Source: Maylandia zebra
Lineage: Eukaryota; Chordata; Actinopteri; Cichliformes; Cichlidae
Direction: 5' to 3'
NCBI RefSeq assembly: GCF_041146795.1
Contig: NC_135185.1
Location: 9,565,029-9,629,028, forward strand
DNA: 64,000 nucleotides
The number at the start of each line of letters is the position of its first letter. Position 1 is the stretch's first letter. Positions 34,004-46,263 of the stretch are shown here, piece after piece. The notes under the pieces were generated by a model that saw only the letters and a program-made list of their open reading frames with translations, had not been told where the DNA came from and ran no database searches. The position numbers were made by a program, and so were the translations under genes.

Positions 34004-34282
34004 AATGGATTGCATTTATATAGCGCTTTTCGAGACCCTCAAAGCGCTTTACAATACCACTATTCATTCACTCTCACATTCACACACTGGTGGAGGCAGC
34101 TACAGTTGTAGCTACAGCTGCCCTGGGGCAGAAGCGAGGCTGCCATATCGCGCTATCGGCCCCTCTGGCCATCACCAGTAGGCGGTAGGTGAAGTGTCTT
34201 GCCCAAGGACACAACGACCAGGACAGACAGGGCTGGGGATCGAACCGACAACCTTCCCAACCCCCTGAACCACGGTCGCCCC
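34004..34282 (-). mobile_element. Full-length tRNA-derived SINE
   Basis: Read on the minus strand, the head begins 'ggggcgaccgtggttcaggg' with an A-box-like region, then the B box GGTTCGATCCC, the body 'gacacttcaccta' and the tail 'aaagcgctatataaatgcaa'. Unlike the copy at 19.95 kb, the B box is intact. It lies in an intron in the same orientation as the host gene. Related to, but distinct from, the AFC-like SINE. Confidence 0.85.
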
Positions 34283-34621
34283 CTGCTCATTTTGACTGTA
34301 GTGTGATTCTGGCTCAAAATCAGCCTGGTGTGTAATTAAACCCACCCTGTTTCTGAGTATGAAATCAGAATATGACGTATTTTCATCCATGGAAATCAGT
34401 TTTTCTGATCACCTTGACACATCGTTTTGGTCTCCAGTTTAGAGAAACAGCTCTGCCCATTTAGCTGCCAGTGCTGTTTCTGCACTGGTTCCTGTTCCCG
34501 TCAGTAATCCCATTACATTCAAACACACCTGTATCTGTCCTCAGTTTACGAGACACAGGACAGGCCTTTGAGGGGTGGAGACATGGCTGATCCTGGATTC
34601 TGGCATCTTGCAGTGACACTT

Positions 34622-36091
34622 CAGGGCTCTAGAGTGCGACCAATTTGGTCGCAAATGCGACCAAACTTTTCAGTGGTCCGACTAAAAAAAAAATTTTGGT
34701 TGCACCTGTGCGACCAACTGTTCCGGTAGCAAAAAAATAAATAAATAAAAAATCTGCAACCTTCCCTGTGGTCAACAACAGACACACATTTTGCCCCTAT
34801 TGTGGACTAAACCAATCAGAGATAGTAAGGGGCGGGACCTCTCTGATTGGCCGTGGTCCAGTTGAAAGTGCAGGTGGAAGTGGGAGGTGAGTAGCTTGAA
34901 TAAAGCGATATCAATTCATTAAATCATGAATCAACTTTTAAATATAACTGTGTTTTGCCAGAAACGCCAGATTCTCAGATTAAAGCTCACAAAACCATTT
35001 CAACAACAACCAAACAGCAAATGAGAGCAGGTACACGGACTCCACACAAAGACGTAAACACAGACCCGACGCATCAGAATCAGCTTTGTCTTTCTCGGCT
35101 TTCTCACCCGACGGCCCGTAAACGGAGACGCTGTCGGAGCTTAGCGATTCTGATGTGTCCGGTCCGCGCTGTGATTACGTCTTTTTGCGCTGATTCTGAG
35201 CTGCAGGTTTTGTCTCTCCAACCAAAATTCACCGAGCCAGCAGCAAAAGAAGCAGCAAACTGCGCTTCACATTTGATCAATGTCGTCATGAATTTTGCTG
35301 TTTTGCTTCCACGACTATTAAAATCACACTTCATGCACAGCTAGCTCTCTCTGTACTTCAAGAACAGTTTCCCGTCTCCAATCTCTGTTTTCTGTATTAT
35401 TCATTCGCTTATTACCCACCAGTCTACCGTTGTTTACAGCGCTGTGACTGCTGTCTTTTTCTTTTCTTTTTCACTTAAATGACCTCAGACAAGAAAGCCT
35501 ATTTTTTTGTTGTTCAATACTGAAGAAATTTAAACTTTATATACAGAACATTGTAGAATATTTTTAAGGTTATCTGCTATAAAAAGCCAGACAAGGAAAA
35601 TCTCCTTCATGTTTTTCTGTGTTTTATTCTCAGTTACTTTCACACAAAGGCATCTGCTGTGATGTTCACAATTCTGATGAAGTCAGTACTGATAAATGAT
35701 CAGAATTATAATATTTCTGACCGTCTGAGGCTAAGTTGAATCGAATCGGGACTTTGAAAACCAGAATCGAATGGATTATAGAAATCAGTGATGATACCCA
35801 GCCCTAGTGAGCAGCCTAGGCACGACAGACGTGGATGTAGCTGTAATAGGAAAAGAACTATTGCTAACTTTTCTGTTAAGTTAAGGCCTGATCCTTCTGA
35901 AATTCATAGCCAGTGCTCTGACACGGTGTCATAACTCTTTGAATGCTGAAAAAGCACAGTGTATCCAGAAAAACACATTATATTATATAAATTATTATAA
36001 AATTTGTGTGCGCCTAACTTTTGTGCCAGTACACCTAACTTTAAAAAGTTAGGTGTACTGGCACATGGCAAAAAGTTAGTCTAGAGCCCTG
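34622..36091. mobile_element. DNA transposon, probably hAT-like, 1,470 bp
   Basis: The terminal inverted repeat CAGGGCTCTAGA starts at 34622 and its complement ends at 36091. The 5-bp direct repeat CACTT abuts both ends (34617-34621 and 36092-36096). The terminal sequence is hAT-like, but a full 8-bp duplication is not seen, so the class is uncertain. The left end has tandem 'tgcgaccaa' motifs, and the right end holds a 42-bp palindrome. No transposase frame was recognised. Its right end is 17 bp from the exon 2 splice donor. Confidence 0.7.
36023..36064. repeat. 42-bp palindrome (20-bp perfect arms, 2-bp spacer)
   Basis: The arm at 36023-36042 (starting gtgccagtacacctaac) is exactly complementary to 36045-36064. 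It is subterminal in the transposon at 34622-36091 and intronic. Confidence 0.95.
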
Positions 36092-36109
36092 CACTTTTAG
36101 ATTCCTTAC

Positions 36110-36233
36110 CTTGTGCCAGTGGTGGACGTCCCGGCAGATTTGGTTGACCAGGAGCCGGGAGGTCTGTCAGCGTCTGTAGCCAGTGAGGCTGTAGTACTGA
36201 GCTCCAAGCTGACCTGGGACCTGCTGCCCACCC
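36110..36233 (-). CDS. Large disordered protein, coding exon 2
   Basis: This 124-bp exon lies between acceptor TTCTTTTCAG and donor AAG|GTAAGG. It enters at phase 1 and leaves at phase 2, matching exons 1 and 3. It codes GVGSRSQVSLELSTTASLAT, then a Ser/Thr/Pro-rich run ending TTGT. No domain. The nearby transposon has left the donor intact. Confidence 0.75.
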
Positions 36234-36239
36234 CTGAAA

Positions 36240-37590
36240 AGAACATCACATATTTACCTTTTTAAACAGAGAAACAGTTATAACCAGTGCATCCTGCCTT
36301 TTCTTCCCCACTGTTTTGTATCCGAGGCTTTCTTTGGTTCCTGGAAGGATCTAAGCAAAGAAAGCCACTGCTCACATGACAATCAAGCAGAAACGCTCCT
36401 GTTTTAAAGCCCTGACTTTTCCTTTATGGACCAGTGAATCTGTCACTGCTGCTACAGTTCATGAAGCATTTCCAAATCTCCACCTGGCTCTGACTCAACC
36501 GCCCCCACGAGGGGGAAGGTAACACCACTCCCTGCTGTGCTGAACAATTATCACTGCTTTTTATATTTTACATTTACATGCAGGAACATTCATCCACACG
36601 ACTTTGCTGCAAGTGGCTGCACACCTGAACCTGCAGTTCCTCTACGGTCCAGCAGGGGCTCCAGCAGTGGGAAACAGCTTGGCTCAGGTTTGCCTCCCAC
36701 AGCAGCATTCCCAACAGTTTTTCAGCTCCTCACTGCAAACTGTTAAAACCTCCTTCATAAACAGGCTTTTGTGAAGCTTTTATAAAGTTTTCATAGATGA
36801 TTGATCTTCTCTATTATTGACTTTTGTTTGTGTTTCTTCTTTTCACTCTTTTCATGTCTTTTAAATGCTTTGCTGCTGTTTCTTCTAAATTCTGTGAATA
36901 AATACATCGATTGGAGGAGCAGGCTTCTGGCACCAGCTCACCACCACCTCCTGTTTTGGTCCAATAATTCACAGCCAGCATCACAGCTAAACTCTGAGTC
37001 ACAAACAATACAGAACAGCGACTGAAATCCAAAACCTGCTCAGCGTCTGCAGTGTGATTGCACCGGCGGAGCGCAAACAGCGAGCACAAAAGCATCTTTC
37101 TCCGGGCTTCGTTTAAAGGGATTAAACACCTGTTGTTGTAAAACAGAAATAAAGAAATACAGCCTAGAAAATCTGAAAATGTTACCCCGACTGACAGACT
37201 CGATTTGGTTTGTGTTTTATTGGAGCCAAATTCATTTTAATTTGGAACAAGAAGTCAGTGTGTGACTGCGACGACAGATGTTTCATTACTTTTATCCACC
37301 GTGTTTGGACTATAAATTCACTCATGTGGGTCACAGTCACATTTCTCCTCGGACCTCGTGTTCCTTTGTCTCCACCTGTCTTGTTCCCAATCAGCTCTCA
37401 GCTAACGAGGTGGTGTTCACCTTCATCCTGCCTGCCTCGTGTTCGTCAGTAAGCTTCACTGACTCCTGTGTTTGTATCGTCTAACTCATCATCTAACGCT
37501 TCAGGCTGCCAGCACGTTTGTCAGGTGTGATTTCTAAAGCGGCGTGAACGTCCGTGTGTCGAGTGCGAGTTCCTGCAGGTGTGTGCGGTG
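36240..37590. other. Intron between coding exons 1 and 2
   Basis: Contains a reversed fragment of the window's interspersed repeat ('gcagttcctctacggtccag' at about 36625-36680). Nothing else recognised. Confidence 0.5.
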
Positions 37591-37595
37591 TTTAC

Positions 37596-40500
37596 CTGTG
37601 TGCAGGCCAGCCTTCTCTCTCTGAGGCCCGGGGTGAGTTTGGTACATGTCCGCTCGCTCCCTCTGAGGCTCCAGGAGCGCTGGGTACGATTCCTGATTGA
37701 GGGGCTGAGACAGGTCGAGGTGCTCCAGGTCAGAGTCCAGCTCCCGGGCTCTCCTTTCCAGCTCCGTCAGGCTGAGCTCCGAGGCTGCTGAGGAGGGAGG
37801 GTGGGACCCTCCGAACCCGATGGGGGGTCGGAGGAGAGGCCAGCGCTGCAGGGAGCCCGAGAGGGAGTCTGCATCGCCTATTGCTCCTCCTCCTGCTCCT
37901 CCTTTATCCCAACCGTCATCCCACAAAGTGTTGACCATATCAAGGACAGCGTCCCAGCTCTCCACCCCTCCTTCCTCGCCAAGTGTGCCTCCTTCTCCTC
38001 CCTCCGCCTCTCCTTCTTCTTTCTGTAATGTCACCACCACCTCCTCCTCCTCCTCCAAGCCTCGCCCAGCAGTTTCATCCCTTATCTTCATACTTTTCTC
38101 CTCCACTTTTTCAGGAGTTATCTCGATATCTCTGCCTTTTTTCGCTTCCTTGTACTTGTTTGCTTTGTCTTGGACTTTCAATTCGACTGCCATCTCTGCT
38201 CTTTCTTGTTTTGTTTCCTCCACCAGCCCCACCCCACCCTTCTCTTTGTCCATCTCCACTTTCTCCTCCTTTCTGTCTTTCTCTTCTTTCCGCTCTTCAT
38301 TCCCTTTCCTCTCCTCCTCAGTCTTGTCCCCTTGTATTTCTTTGCTCTTGGATCTCTTTGGCTCCTCCTGCTCTCTGCAGATCCTCCAGTGCTCCAAGTT
38401 CTGCTCCTTCAGCGAAGCCCTGCCCACCAAACTGGACCCCAACCCCGGCTCCTGATGCGAGGGCTCTTTGAGCGAGCATCGTCCCACAATACTGGTGGAG
38501 TTTGTTATATTTGATAAAGGGTTCTCTGAGAAGTGGCCTGCACGGAGGTGGCCGAGTGGGCGTCTCTTCTCCAGCGCAGAGAGGACGGAGGGGAGGGGGG
38601 GGAGGATGGGGAGATTGTGGAGTGCTCCACCTTGACGAACGGTCCTCTTTCTCACGATGATTCGGCGAGGCCACGTGGACTCGATGCCTTCAGCTGGGCC
38701 TGTTGATTCGAGGTCTCCAAGCGCCCTGCTCTGCCGCGGGCTGACCACACCTGGCCGCAGGCCCGTGGCGGTGCCTGGTCGAGTCCTGGAGCTGGACTTG
38801 GAGGATTTGGACTTCTTGGATCGTGAACTTTTCTCCACATGGCTGGATTCGGTTTTATCAATGTTGAAAGTCTTTTTCTCAGGTTGATCTGCAGCAGGAA
38901 GCTTGGTTTTATCTTCGGCCGCAGCACAGGTAGGACCCTTGTCTGCGGTCTTGGTGCTGTTGGCTTCAGTGTCAACCCCGCGCTCACTGTTAGTCTTATT
39001 TCCTGTCTCACTGCCAGCTCCACCTTCTACTGCTGCCTCAGGCTTAGATGTAGGAGCAATTGTAACATCGGTCTCAGGTTTTTCCTCCATCCTGGACTCC
39101 GCTGCGGCAACAACTTCCTTATTTACTTTAGCTACTTCAGCTTCTGCCTCACTCTGTCTCTCCACCTTCTTTGAAGTTGCCTTAGTCTCTACCTCTGCTC
39201 CTCCCTGTGGCTTCATCCCTGGACCAGATCCAGCTGCAGGATCTGCTCTAGCTCCAGGCTCATCCCTGCTCTCAGTCACATTTGACGGTGTAGCTTCAGC
39301 GATTGGTTCTGGTTTCGCTACAGCCCTTCCTGATCTTTCTCCACTCTTTGATGACCCTGCCCTGTGTACCTCCTTGTTTGCAGATGGAGCCATATTTTCC
39401 CTCCCCACCCCAGACTGCACTTTTCCTTCCAAATCCCGCCCCCCTGGTCTTGTTTTTACCTGGGAGCCCATCCTCGTTTCGTTTTTAACGCTGGGCCTGG
39501 ATCCATTGTCATACTTGCTCCAGCTCTCAGCACGATGGTGTTCTTGTATTCCTGCCCTCATTTCAGCCTCCATCACATTTCTACCCCCAACCTCGCTCAC
39601 TAACCTTGGCCCACACCCAGATTTACTATCAACCAACACCAAACCCACGCTTCCATTGTCGTATTTGGAAACCATGACCCCTCCCACACCTTCAGGGCCG
39701 ACCTTTGACCCAGCTCTGTTCCTACCCACCGCCCCAGTGCCCATTCTGGGGGCAGCGCTGGGCGAGGGTGAAGGAGAGGGCTGGGGGAGCAGTAATGGCG
39801 TTGTGTCGAGACCCTGTTCGGACTCCAGAAACACAGAGTCTCTGTCCGAACGCAGAGGAACTGGTCGGCCATACCCGAAGGTCGCGAAAGATGTTTCCCT
39901 CCTCTCCCGTTCCCGTGCTCGCTCCCTCTCCAGCCTTCCCCTCTCCCTCTCTCTCTCCCATTCTCGCTGAGCCCACCCTCGCTCCATCTCCCTCTCTCTC
40001 TCCCTCTCCCACTCCCTTTCTCGCTCGCTGCGTCCCCATCCTCCTCCTCCCCCTCCTCCTCCTCGATCCCTGAGGTCCTGCTCCAGGTCGTGAGCAGACA
40101 GTTGGACCAGCGGGGAGCGGTAAGGGGATCTCCTCAGCTCTTGGGGGGGTGACAGCCTGAGGCTCTGGGTTTGGGAGTAATGCCTGGGCTGGATCACGTG
40201 GGGAGGTGAACAGCGTAAACTCTGAGTCTGGCTGGGTCGAGGTTTGGCGGGGGAGAAGAACACCGGAGTGTGGTAGCCCGAGGAGAGAGGGGAGCCAGAG
40301 AAGGGAGAAATAAGGGGGGAGGTGAGGGAGGAGGACTGCCCCCCAGCTGGAGGGTAGTGCCCCGGGTTTAGATATCCACCTCCTCTGTCCATCATTTCAG
40401 ATGTAGTCAGCTCCAGACACTCCAGGTGCTTCGGAGGCGTCAGGACTTTCCAGGAATGTCGACCGTCTCGGCTCTTTGTGCTGTCTCCATGGTGATGGTG

Positions 40501-41013
40501 GTGGTGATGGTGGTGTTTCTTTGAGGAGGAGGAGGACACACCCGGAGCTGAGAATGAAGACACAGAGGGAGAAACCGATCGGGTGAACCGCCCCGGCGAA
40601 TGACAGCCACCGTCATCTCCGTCCTGACCGCCGAGCTTCAGCGAATCATAGATGGCTCGCTCATCCAAGCGCCGAACAAAGGAGGGGTTTGGCGTTAAAG
40701 ACCGTGGCTGCGAGTCAAACATGTCGGGGGGCGCTCTGCTGACTCGGAGCGAGCCACTCGTAGAGTAGCTAAAACTGCCCTCGCCGCAACCGTCTCGCCG
40801 TATGGACCCTCCAGGGTGGTGGTGGTGATGGCTGTCAATCTGCTGATTGATGCACATAGTGTCATAAATGGATCGCTGGGGTACGTAGCCATCCCCGTAT
40901 CCCCCCTCCATCCCCCCATCTCGCCCTCCCACTCCACCATCCCCAATTCCATGTTTCTCCAGGCAGCAAGAGCTTTTCCTGAAACACCCGGGACGGCTGA
41001 GAGGCTTGCCCAT
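37596..41013 (-). CDS. Large disordered, probably N-myristoylated protein, coding exon 1
   Basis: The start is the ATG at 41013, giving MGKPLSRPGCFRKSSCC. Gly2 and Ser6 fit N-myristoylation, and the nearby cysteines could be palmitoylated, implying membrane anchoring. The frame is open further upstream, but an acceptor (TTCTTTTAG) at 41104 makes 41014-41104 5' UTR. The exon ends at donor CAG|GTAAAC, phase 1, after residue 1139. Segments in order: YVPQRSIYDTMCINQQID (about 40-65), RAIYDSLKL (about 130), a nine-histidine run (about 167-175), Pro/Ser-rich sequence, an Arg/Glu-repeat helix (about 320-380), a long Lys/Glu/Thr-rich region, and a Leu-rich helix LSLTELERRARELDSDLEHL near the end. This is one of four exons making about 1,662 residues. 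I do not recognise the family. Confidence 0.8.
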
Positions 41014-41104
41014 GATTGGTTGGATGGCTGAGGGTGGGAGGGGTTGGTGGGAGTCACGGGTGAAGCTTGAAGAGCGAATTGTGAAGTCGTTAATTTGACT
41101 AAAT

Positions 41105-42445
41105 CTAAAAGAAAAATTCAGGCAGTGAAGGACACATGGCAACTGGGTTTGAGACGGCCATGCCAGAATAAAACGTCACATTCAAAAACATGTTCCTGAC
41201 GTGTGTTCTCTCTGTTTTAATGAGAAGTCAGGAGCATCTCTGATGATCAAAGTATGACACTCCTGCAAAAAAGTGGCCGTCCCGTCAAATAATCCATGAC
41301 ATAACAACGGTGCAAACAACATGAGGAATCCGACTCTGAGAAATATTCCAAACAGCTTTCGGAAAACAGCAAGAAAAGATGAAACGGGTCCAGTTTTTAT
41401 GTCCACACAGTTGCTGTTTTTAGCTCATCTTCTCTCCCACTCTCCCCCCGATGTGCCTGCATTTGTATTTATTCTGGCTGTTTATTGTTCTGTGTTTGTT
41501 CGCAGCCAATTAAATCTTCATCCAGCAGACCGGCAGTCCGTCAGACAGAGCGACGGTGGATGGACGACTGAATCCAGTCAAAGCCTCTCGTCTCATTCTG
41601 GCCGTACTCGATGATTAGCTTCGTCTGGCTGTGGAGAGAGAAAGCAAATAAAAATAATTTGCATGGAAAAGAGCCTGAAAAAGTCTCTCCGTATGTATCA
41701 AAGTCAGTGAGCAGGATATTAGGTAATAATAGCAATGAACACACAATTACAGGGACTCTCATTCAGGTTAGTTGACAATAGAAATTCCTTCATTGGTGGT
41801 GCTGCACACAGTCCTGAGAGAAAAATGACCCTAACTGGGCTTGAGACTAGCCTGGATATGGCCTTTACTTTGCAGGGAACCTCTACAGAAAGATGCATTT
41901 AGCTTGTGTTGATGCTGGAGCGTGACCACTCTCAGGAAGTTAAAGTCTGAATTCGATTTCAAGTTTAATCGTAAACTGAGAGCGTTTCTCTAAAACCTTC
42001 CTCTGACAGTGCCTGCAGAGCATCTGACAAACTCAGGGGAGCAGTGTGCTGTCCAGAACATAGTGAACCATGTCCTCCAGCCTACAGAGTGCTGCAGAAA
42101 TGAAACCCCGTCCACATATAAAGAAATTCATTCGTCCTGCATCACTTAGTGGCTGACAGGGGGCAGCCAGTGGACGTTCCAGGATTTGGTTGGATAGGTA
42201 ACCTGCTAAAGTCCGGCAACAGACTGGCAACCAGTCCAAGGTGTATTCCACCTCCAGCCTGTGACAGATGGAAAATGCTCAGGTGGAAGAAGATGGATGA
42301 AAATCTATGTAACTTCCTGTCATGTGTCAGTCAGCGCCATATTTTACTGTTGTGAGCAGTCATTTCAATGACTCCCCTCAAAACTGAGATAATTCAAACT
42401 AAGCTGAGGTGATTCAATTAAGTTTGAAAATATAGGTCACTGCTG
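41105..42445. other. Upstream region or 5' intron of the minus-strand gene
   Basis: The acceptor at 41104 means further 5' non-coding exon(s) must lie upstream, at higher coordinates, but I cannot locate them. No other gene seen. Confidence 0.4.
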
Positions 42446-42449
42446 GAGC

Positions 42450-43190
42450 TTAAGCCTGACCAAGGGTCTAACACTAACCCTGTACCCTGTCTAAATACAA
42501 CCAGGTACTTTTGGCTCCTGTACCTATTTGTGTACTTTTACTCTAGTAGATTAGGTTTTTTCCTGAGGATATCAAAGTACTTTTTGTAGTTTAATCCTAA
42601 CCAAAGCTGAGATAACTCATCAACTCATTAGGTTAGAAAATCATTCAATTGTTGGGCTTAAACAAAAAGCTCCTACTCTAAAGCTAACCTGGTACTTTTC
42701 AGCCTAAACATAACTGAGTACTTTTTGATCTTAAACATAACCAAGTATTTCCTGCCCTGAAGCTAACTTAGCATAATTGAGCCTAAAGGTAACCGCATAC
42801 TCGTGGTACTTAAACCAGGAGTATTATTAGCCTAAAACTAACCAAGTACTTTCTGGCCTAAAGCTAAGCCAGTATTTTTTTTTTAGCCTAAATACGACCA
42901 AGTACTTTTGGAGCTTGAACCTAATGAAGTACTTTTGTTGTCTTCACATGAGTACTATTGCTCTAGTATGAAAGTTATGTTTAGCTAACCATAGCTATGT
43001 CTTGAGCCTAAACATAGCTGAGTATGTTTTTAGTCTACATGTAACCGAGTACTTTCAGTCTAGACGGAGTCAAATATTTTTGGTGCCTCGGCCTAAGCAA
43101 GTGCTTTTTACCTAAACATTCTGGACACTGCTTTTCGTGCCTGAAGCAAATGTAACATAAAGAAAGTCGAGCCTAAAAGCAAGCTTGGAA
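42450..43190. repeat. Degenerate tandem repeat, unit about 30 bp
   Basis: About twenty diverged units with the consensus 'agcctaaa-ctaacc-aagtacttttt' run across 740 bp. Clear units are near 42690, 42730, 42830, 42860, 42890 and 43040. Units differ by substitutions and small indels, so the array is old. No coding frame follows the period. Confidence 0.8.
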
Positions 43191-43695
43191 CTCGAGTCCT
43201 GACCTCGTGCGTCACAGCTGAGAGTTGCATATTTAAACCCGGCTCATTAGCACACTCACCGGCACCAACATCCACAATTACAGAGGTGCTAACATCATCC
43301 TGGCCACTTGCTGGTGCTATTACAAAAAGGCTGTTTAGCTAAACTCTTTGGACATTTTACACAGGTATAGTTCTTACAGCCTAAAAGGTGAGACGTCCTT
43401 TCAGGACACTGATGTTAATGCAGCACCAGCTGCTTTAATGCTCGATGAAAATAAGTTTAAAATGGCCTCAATATTCCTGCAAATTATCCATTTTAATTTC
43501 AGAGCTGATTTTCCATTTTTGGTGTAAGGTTTAATGCACTAAAGTGGTCCATCACATAGCATTCTTTAGCACGTCATAGACTTTCACAAACAGGATGTAT
43601 TGAGTTCAGGTCTAATTATTAAAACTCAGGGTAACTATGTCTGCCCTGCAAGGGGCCAAAAGGGCAAATGTGTCTTAGTAAGCAGTATAAGGTGC

Positions 43696-43895
43696 CTGCT
43701 TTAAGCCTGTATTTGTATAGTGCTTTACTAGTCCCTAAGGACCCTAAAGCGCTTTACGCATCCAGTCACCCACCCATTCAAACACACATTCACACACTGG
43801 TGATGGCAAGCTACATTGTAGCCACAGCCACCCTGGGGCGCACTGACAGAGGCGAGGCTGCCGGACACTGGCGCCACCGGGCCCTCATCCAAGTG
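43696..43895 (-). mobile_element. AFC-like SINE, head-truncated
   Basis: Reverse complement of the body and tail of the SINE at 19953-20250 ('tagtgctttactagtccctaagg' shortened here, and 'cactgacagaggcgaggctg'). The tRNA-like head is missing, so no promoter remains. Confidence 0.85.
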
Positions 43896-44338
43896 GATGA
43901 TGAATGAAAATAAAATTACATAAAATAAACGAACAGCTCCTCCTGCACCCGATTTTGCACCTTGTTAAATTAAGACTCGGTTACCTGAGAGGGTACAGTC
44001 CCGAGGACAAACTGTACCAGTAAATGTACAAGAAGCTAATTTATTTTCTGCAAAAGGCTGTTGAAATGTTGACATCCAGCACACAAACTGAGAGATGTGC
44101 TAACCTCAGAACCACAGCAGACGAAAAAAGTTCAAATCACAATTTACAGATTCACAAACTGAATGTGGAGAACTTGTCATCTCCACATGAAGAGAACTGA
44201 TTGACTCGTGTTCTGAACATCTTCAGAAAGCTTTTCACAGTCCTCGCACTCATACCCGTCTCCAGCGCGACGGTGAGCACTCGGAGCTGTCTAATTTCCA
44301 TCAGCCGTCAAAGAAGCCTATTGATAGTTGAGAATAAT

Positions 44339-44935
44339 TCCAGGTCTCTCTAGCTCTTTCAGCCTTCGTTCTCAAGCATCCTCTCCCTCTCCTGCTCTCT
44401 TTCATCGCTGCCACCGCCACCTGCTCTATTTTTCAAACCAATCAATAGAAAAGCCAAAACCTTATCAGCGTGGTCACAGTCAGTCAATCCACTCCGTCGA
44501 TCTCAGTCCCATCCTGCTGGCGTGCTGTCATCCCGCTTCAAATCAGCATCCTCGTTTGTTTTTCTTAACTGGCATCTCTGCCCTGTCGCCGCTCTCTCTC
44601 TCTTTATCTCTGCTGTTTCTCTCTCTCTCTGCTGTGAATCATGCCTTCTGTCAGTGGAAGGTTTTTTTGACAAGCGCTCTCTCTGCCAGCCAACACACCA
44701 ACGCAAACCCTCCTCCTCCTCCTCTCCCTTTCACTCTCTCTCCCTTCGAGCTTTTCTTCTCCTCGACTCAGCCTCCCTCCCTCCCGTTTGCACTCCACAC
44801 AGCTTCGGGGCTTTACGAGCTTTGGAGCTGCAAAGAGACCAACTTCTCCTCTCCATCTGCCTCTCTTTCCTTTCCATCTCATCCCTCGTTCATCATCACT
44901 CTTTATCTCTCCCCTTCTCTCATTACCTTCTAGAT
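44339..44935. repeat. Pyrimidine-rich low-complexity tract (plus strand)
   Basis: About 600 bp dominated by CT and TCTC runs. Apparent open frames on both strands here follow composition and are not taken as genes. Confidence 0.7.
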
Positions 44936-45027
44936 TTAGTTTGACCTGAGTGGGTTACCCGTGGGAAATCATCGTCATTATACGTTTTAGAAATGAGGCA
45001 ACGAAGGAGAAAGAAGGACAGTCAAAT

Positions 45028-45050
45028 AGATCTATCTATCTATCTATCTG
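45028..45050. repeat. (ATCT)n microsatellite
   Basis: Short tetranucleotide run. Confidence 0.85.
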
Positions 45051-45749
45051 TTCTGTATCTATGCTTCGGACTCCCACACTCTCTTTCTTCCCTGGCTCGC
45101 TCCATCCCTCTTGTAGCCCTCTCAGTTTGCCCTCTACCTCCCACTCTTCACCTCCGCGTTAATGCAACAACACGCATCGGTGTGGAGGCGGCAGGGAGAG
45201 TAAGAGCGACACACAAAGAAACAGCAACATTGGGTACGCACATTACTGTACACTGCAATTTAAAAGCATCGTCATCAGTGGCAGCGTTTGACCATAAACT
45301 GCTGTGGATGGGTTTATTTTTTACCACCAGGAGACATAATGCACGCCTGCACCTGTGTGCTACGACAGGTACGCGCTCTGCACGCGCTCTGTTTGGTTCC
45401 ATTTTATGCTGAATGAATAGAACAGGAAATGTTCACCATGTTTGGGCAAAATAAAAATTAAATAACACACATTAATAAATGGAAAAGAGCCACCCACAGC
45501 AACACAAATTTCCTCCACTAAAGAAGAAAATGTCAGCATGCTACCCACGCGCTTTGATTGACAAGTGAGCTCAAGAGATCAGAAACGCGCCGCAGTCACA
45601 CTTTAAAACCACTGCCAAGGCTCCACAGTCCACTTTAGTAAAAGCTTTTCCTCCCAGGAAGCTGCTCTGCTGGATGTTCATATTAGATGTGGATAATTTC
45701 AAATAATGAAATTGCTGCGAGTGCAAGCGGGAGTTTTGACTCTTCCATC

Positions 45750-45933
45750 CACTGTTCCCTCGAAGCTGAGCACGTGAGCACCGCTGACACAGTCTCCCCG
45801 CACAGAAAATCAGCAAAATAAAATAAATACATGTATTTACTTTAATTCCAATTCAGGCTGGATGATTGTATGTGTGGGGAGACCGTGTCAGCAGTGCGCG
45901 ATTGCTCACGCGCTCAGCTTAGAGGGAACATTG
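45750..45933. mobile_element. hAT MITE, 184 bp
   Basis: The inverted ends are CA(C/A)TGTTCCCTC with arms of about 55 bp. They are flanked by the perfect 8-bp duplication CTTCCATC (45742-45749 and 45934-45941). The element is almost entirely stem with a short AT-rich centre and no coding sequence. Confidence 0.88.
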
Positions 45934-46263
45934 CTTCCATCTGTATGATGTCATAGAAGGGGCGTGTCGTTAATATGGTCATCACGGAGGCCTATAGAGG
46001 TTTGAACCATCGGTTACCAGGGAAACATTATTATTCCCTGACTGGTTGGCGACTGGTTGGTGAGTGGTTGCTGGAGTTTGCTGTGAAATCATTGGCTAAA
46101 ACCAGAGGTCTCTGTAGTTTGCATGGACGGTAACTTCTACCTTCCTTTAGCATGTCCAGAAACACGGCACGAGATTGATTGACCATGGTCTACAGCCAAT
46201 CAGGACGCAGAACACAATGTGCTGTAAAAAAAAAACAACAACAAAAAAAACCATGCTAAATTG

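Noticed and set aside
34170-34290. tRNA-like A and B boxes as a possible tRNA gene
   Set aside because: No cloverleaf or acceptor stem; the boxes are the promoter of a SINE with its full body and tail.
37801-40073. Several long plus-strand frames (up to 355 codons) opposite the large minus-strand exon
   Set aside because: They mirror the low-complexity coding strand, have Ser/Leu/Pro-biased composition, no splice signals and no domain. They are shadows of the real exon.
42450-43190. The 30-bp repeats as a CRISPR-like array
   Set aside because: Units are contiguous and diverged with no distinct spacers, and the host is a vertebrate.
44328-44944. Two overlapping frames of 201 and 140 codons
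   Set aside because: They lie in a pyrimidine-rich tract, and the Ser/Leu/Pro/Phe content follows from CT composition. Nothing recognisable.
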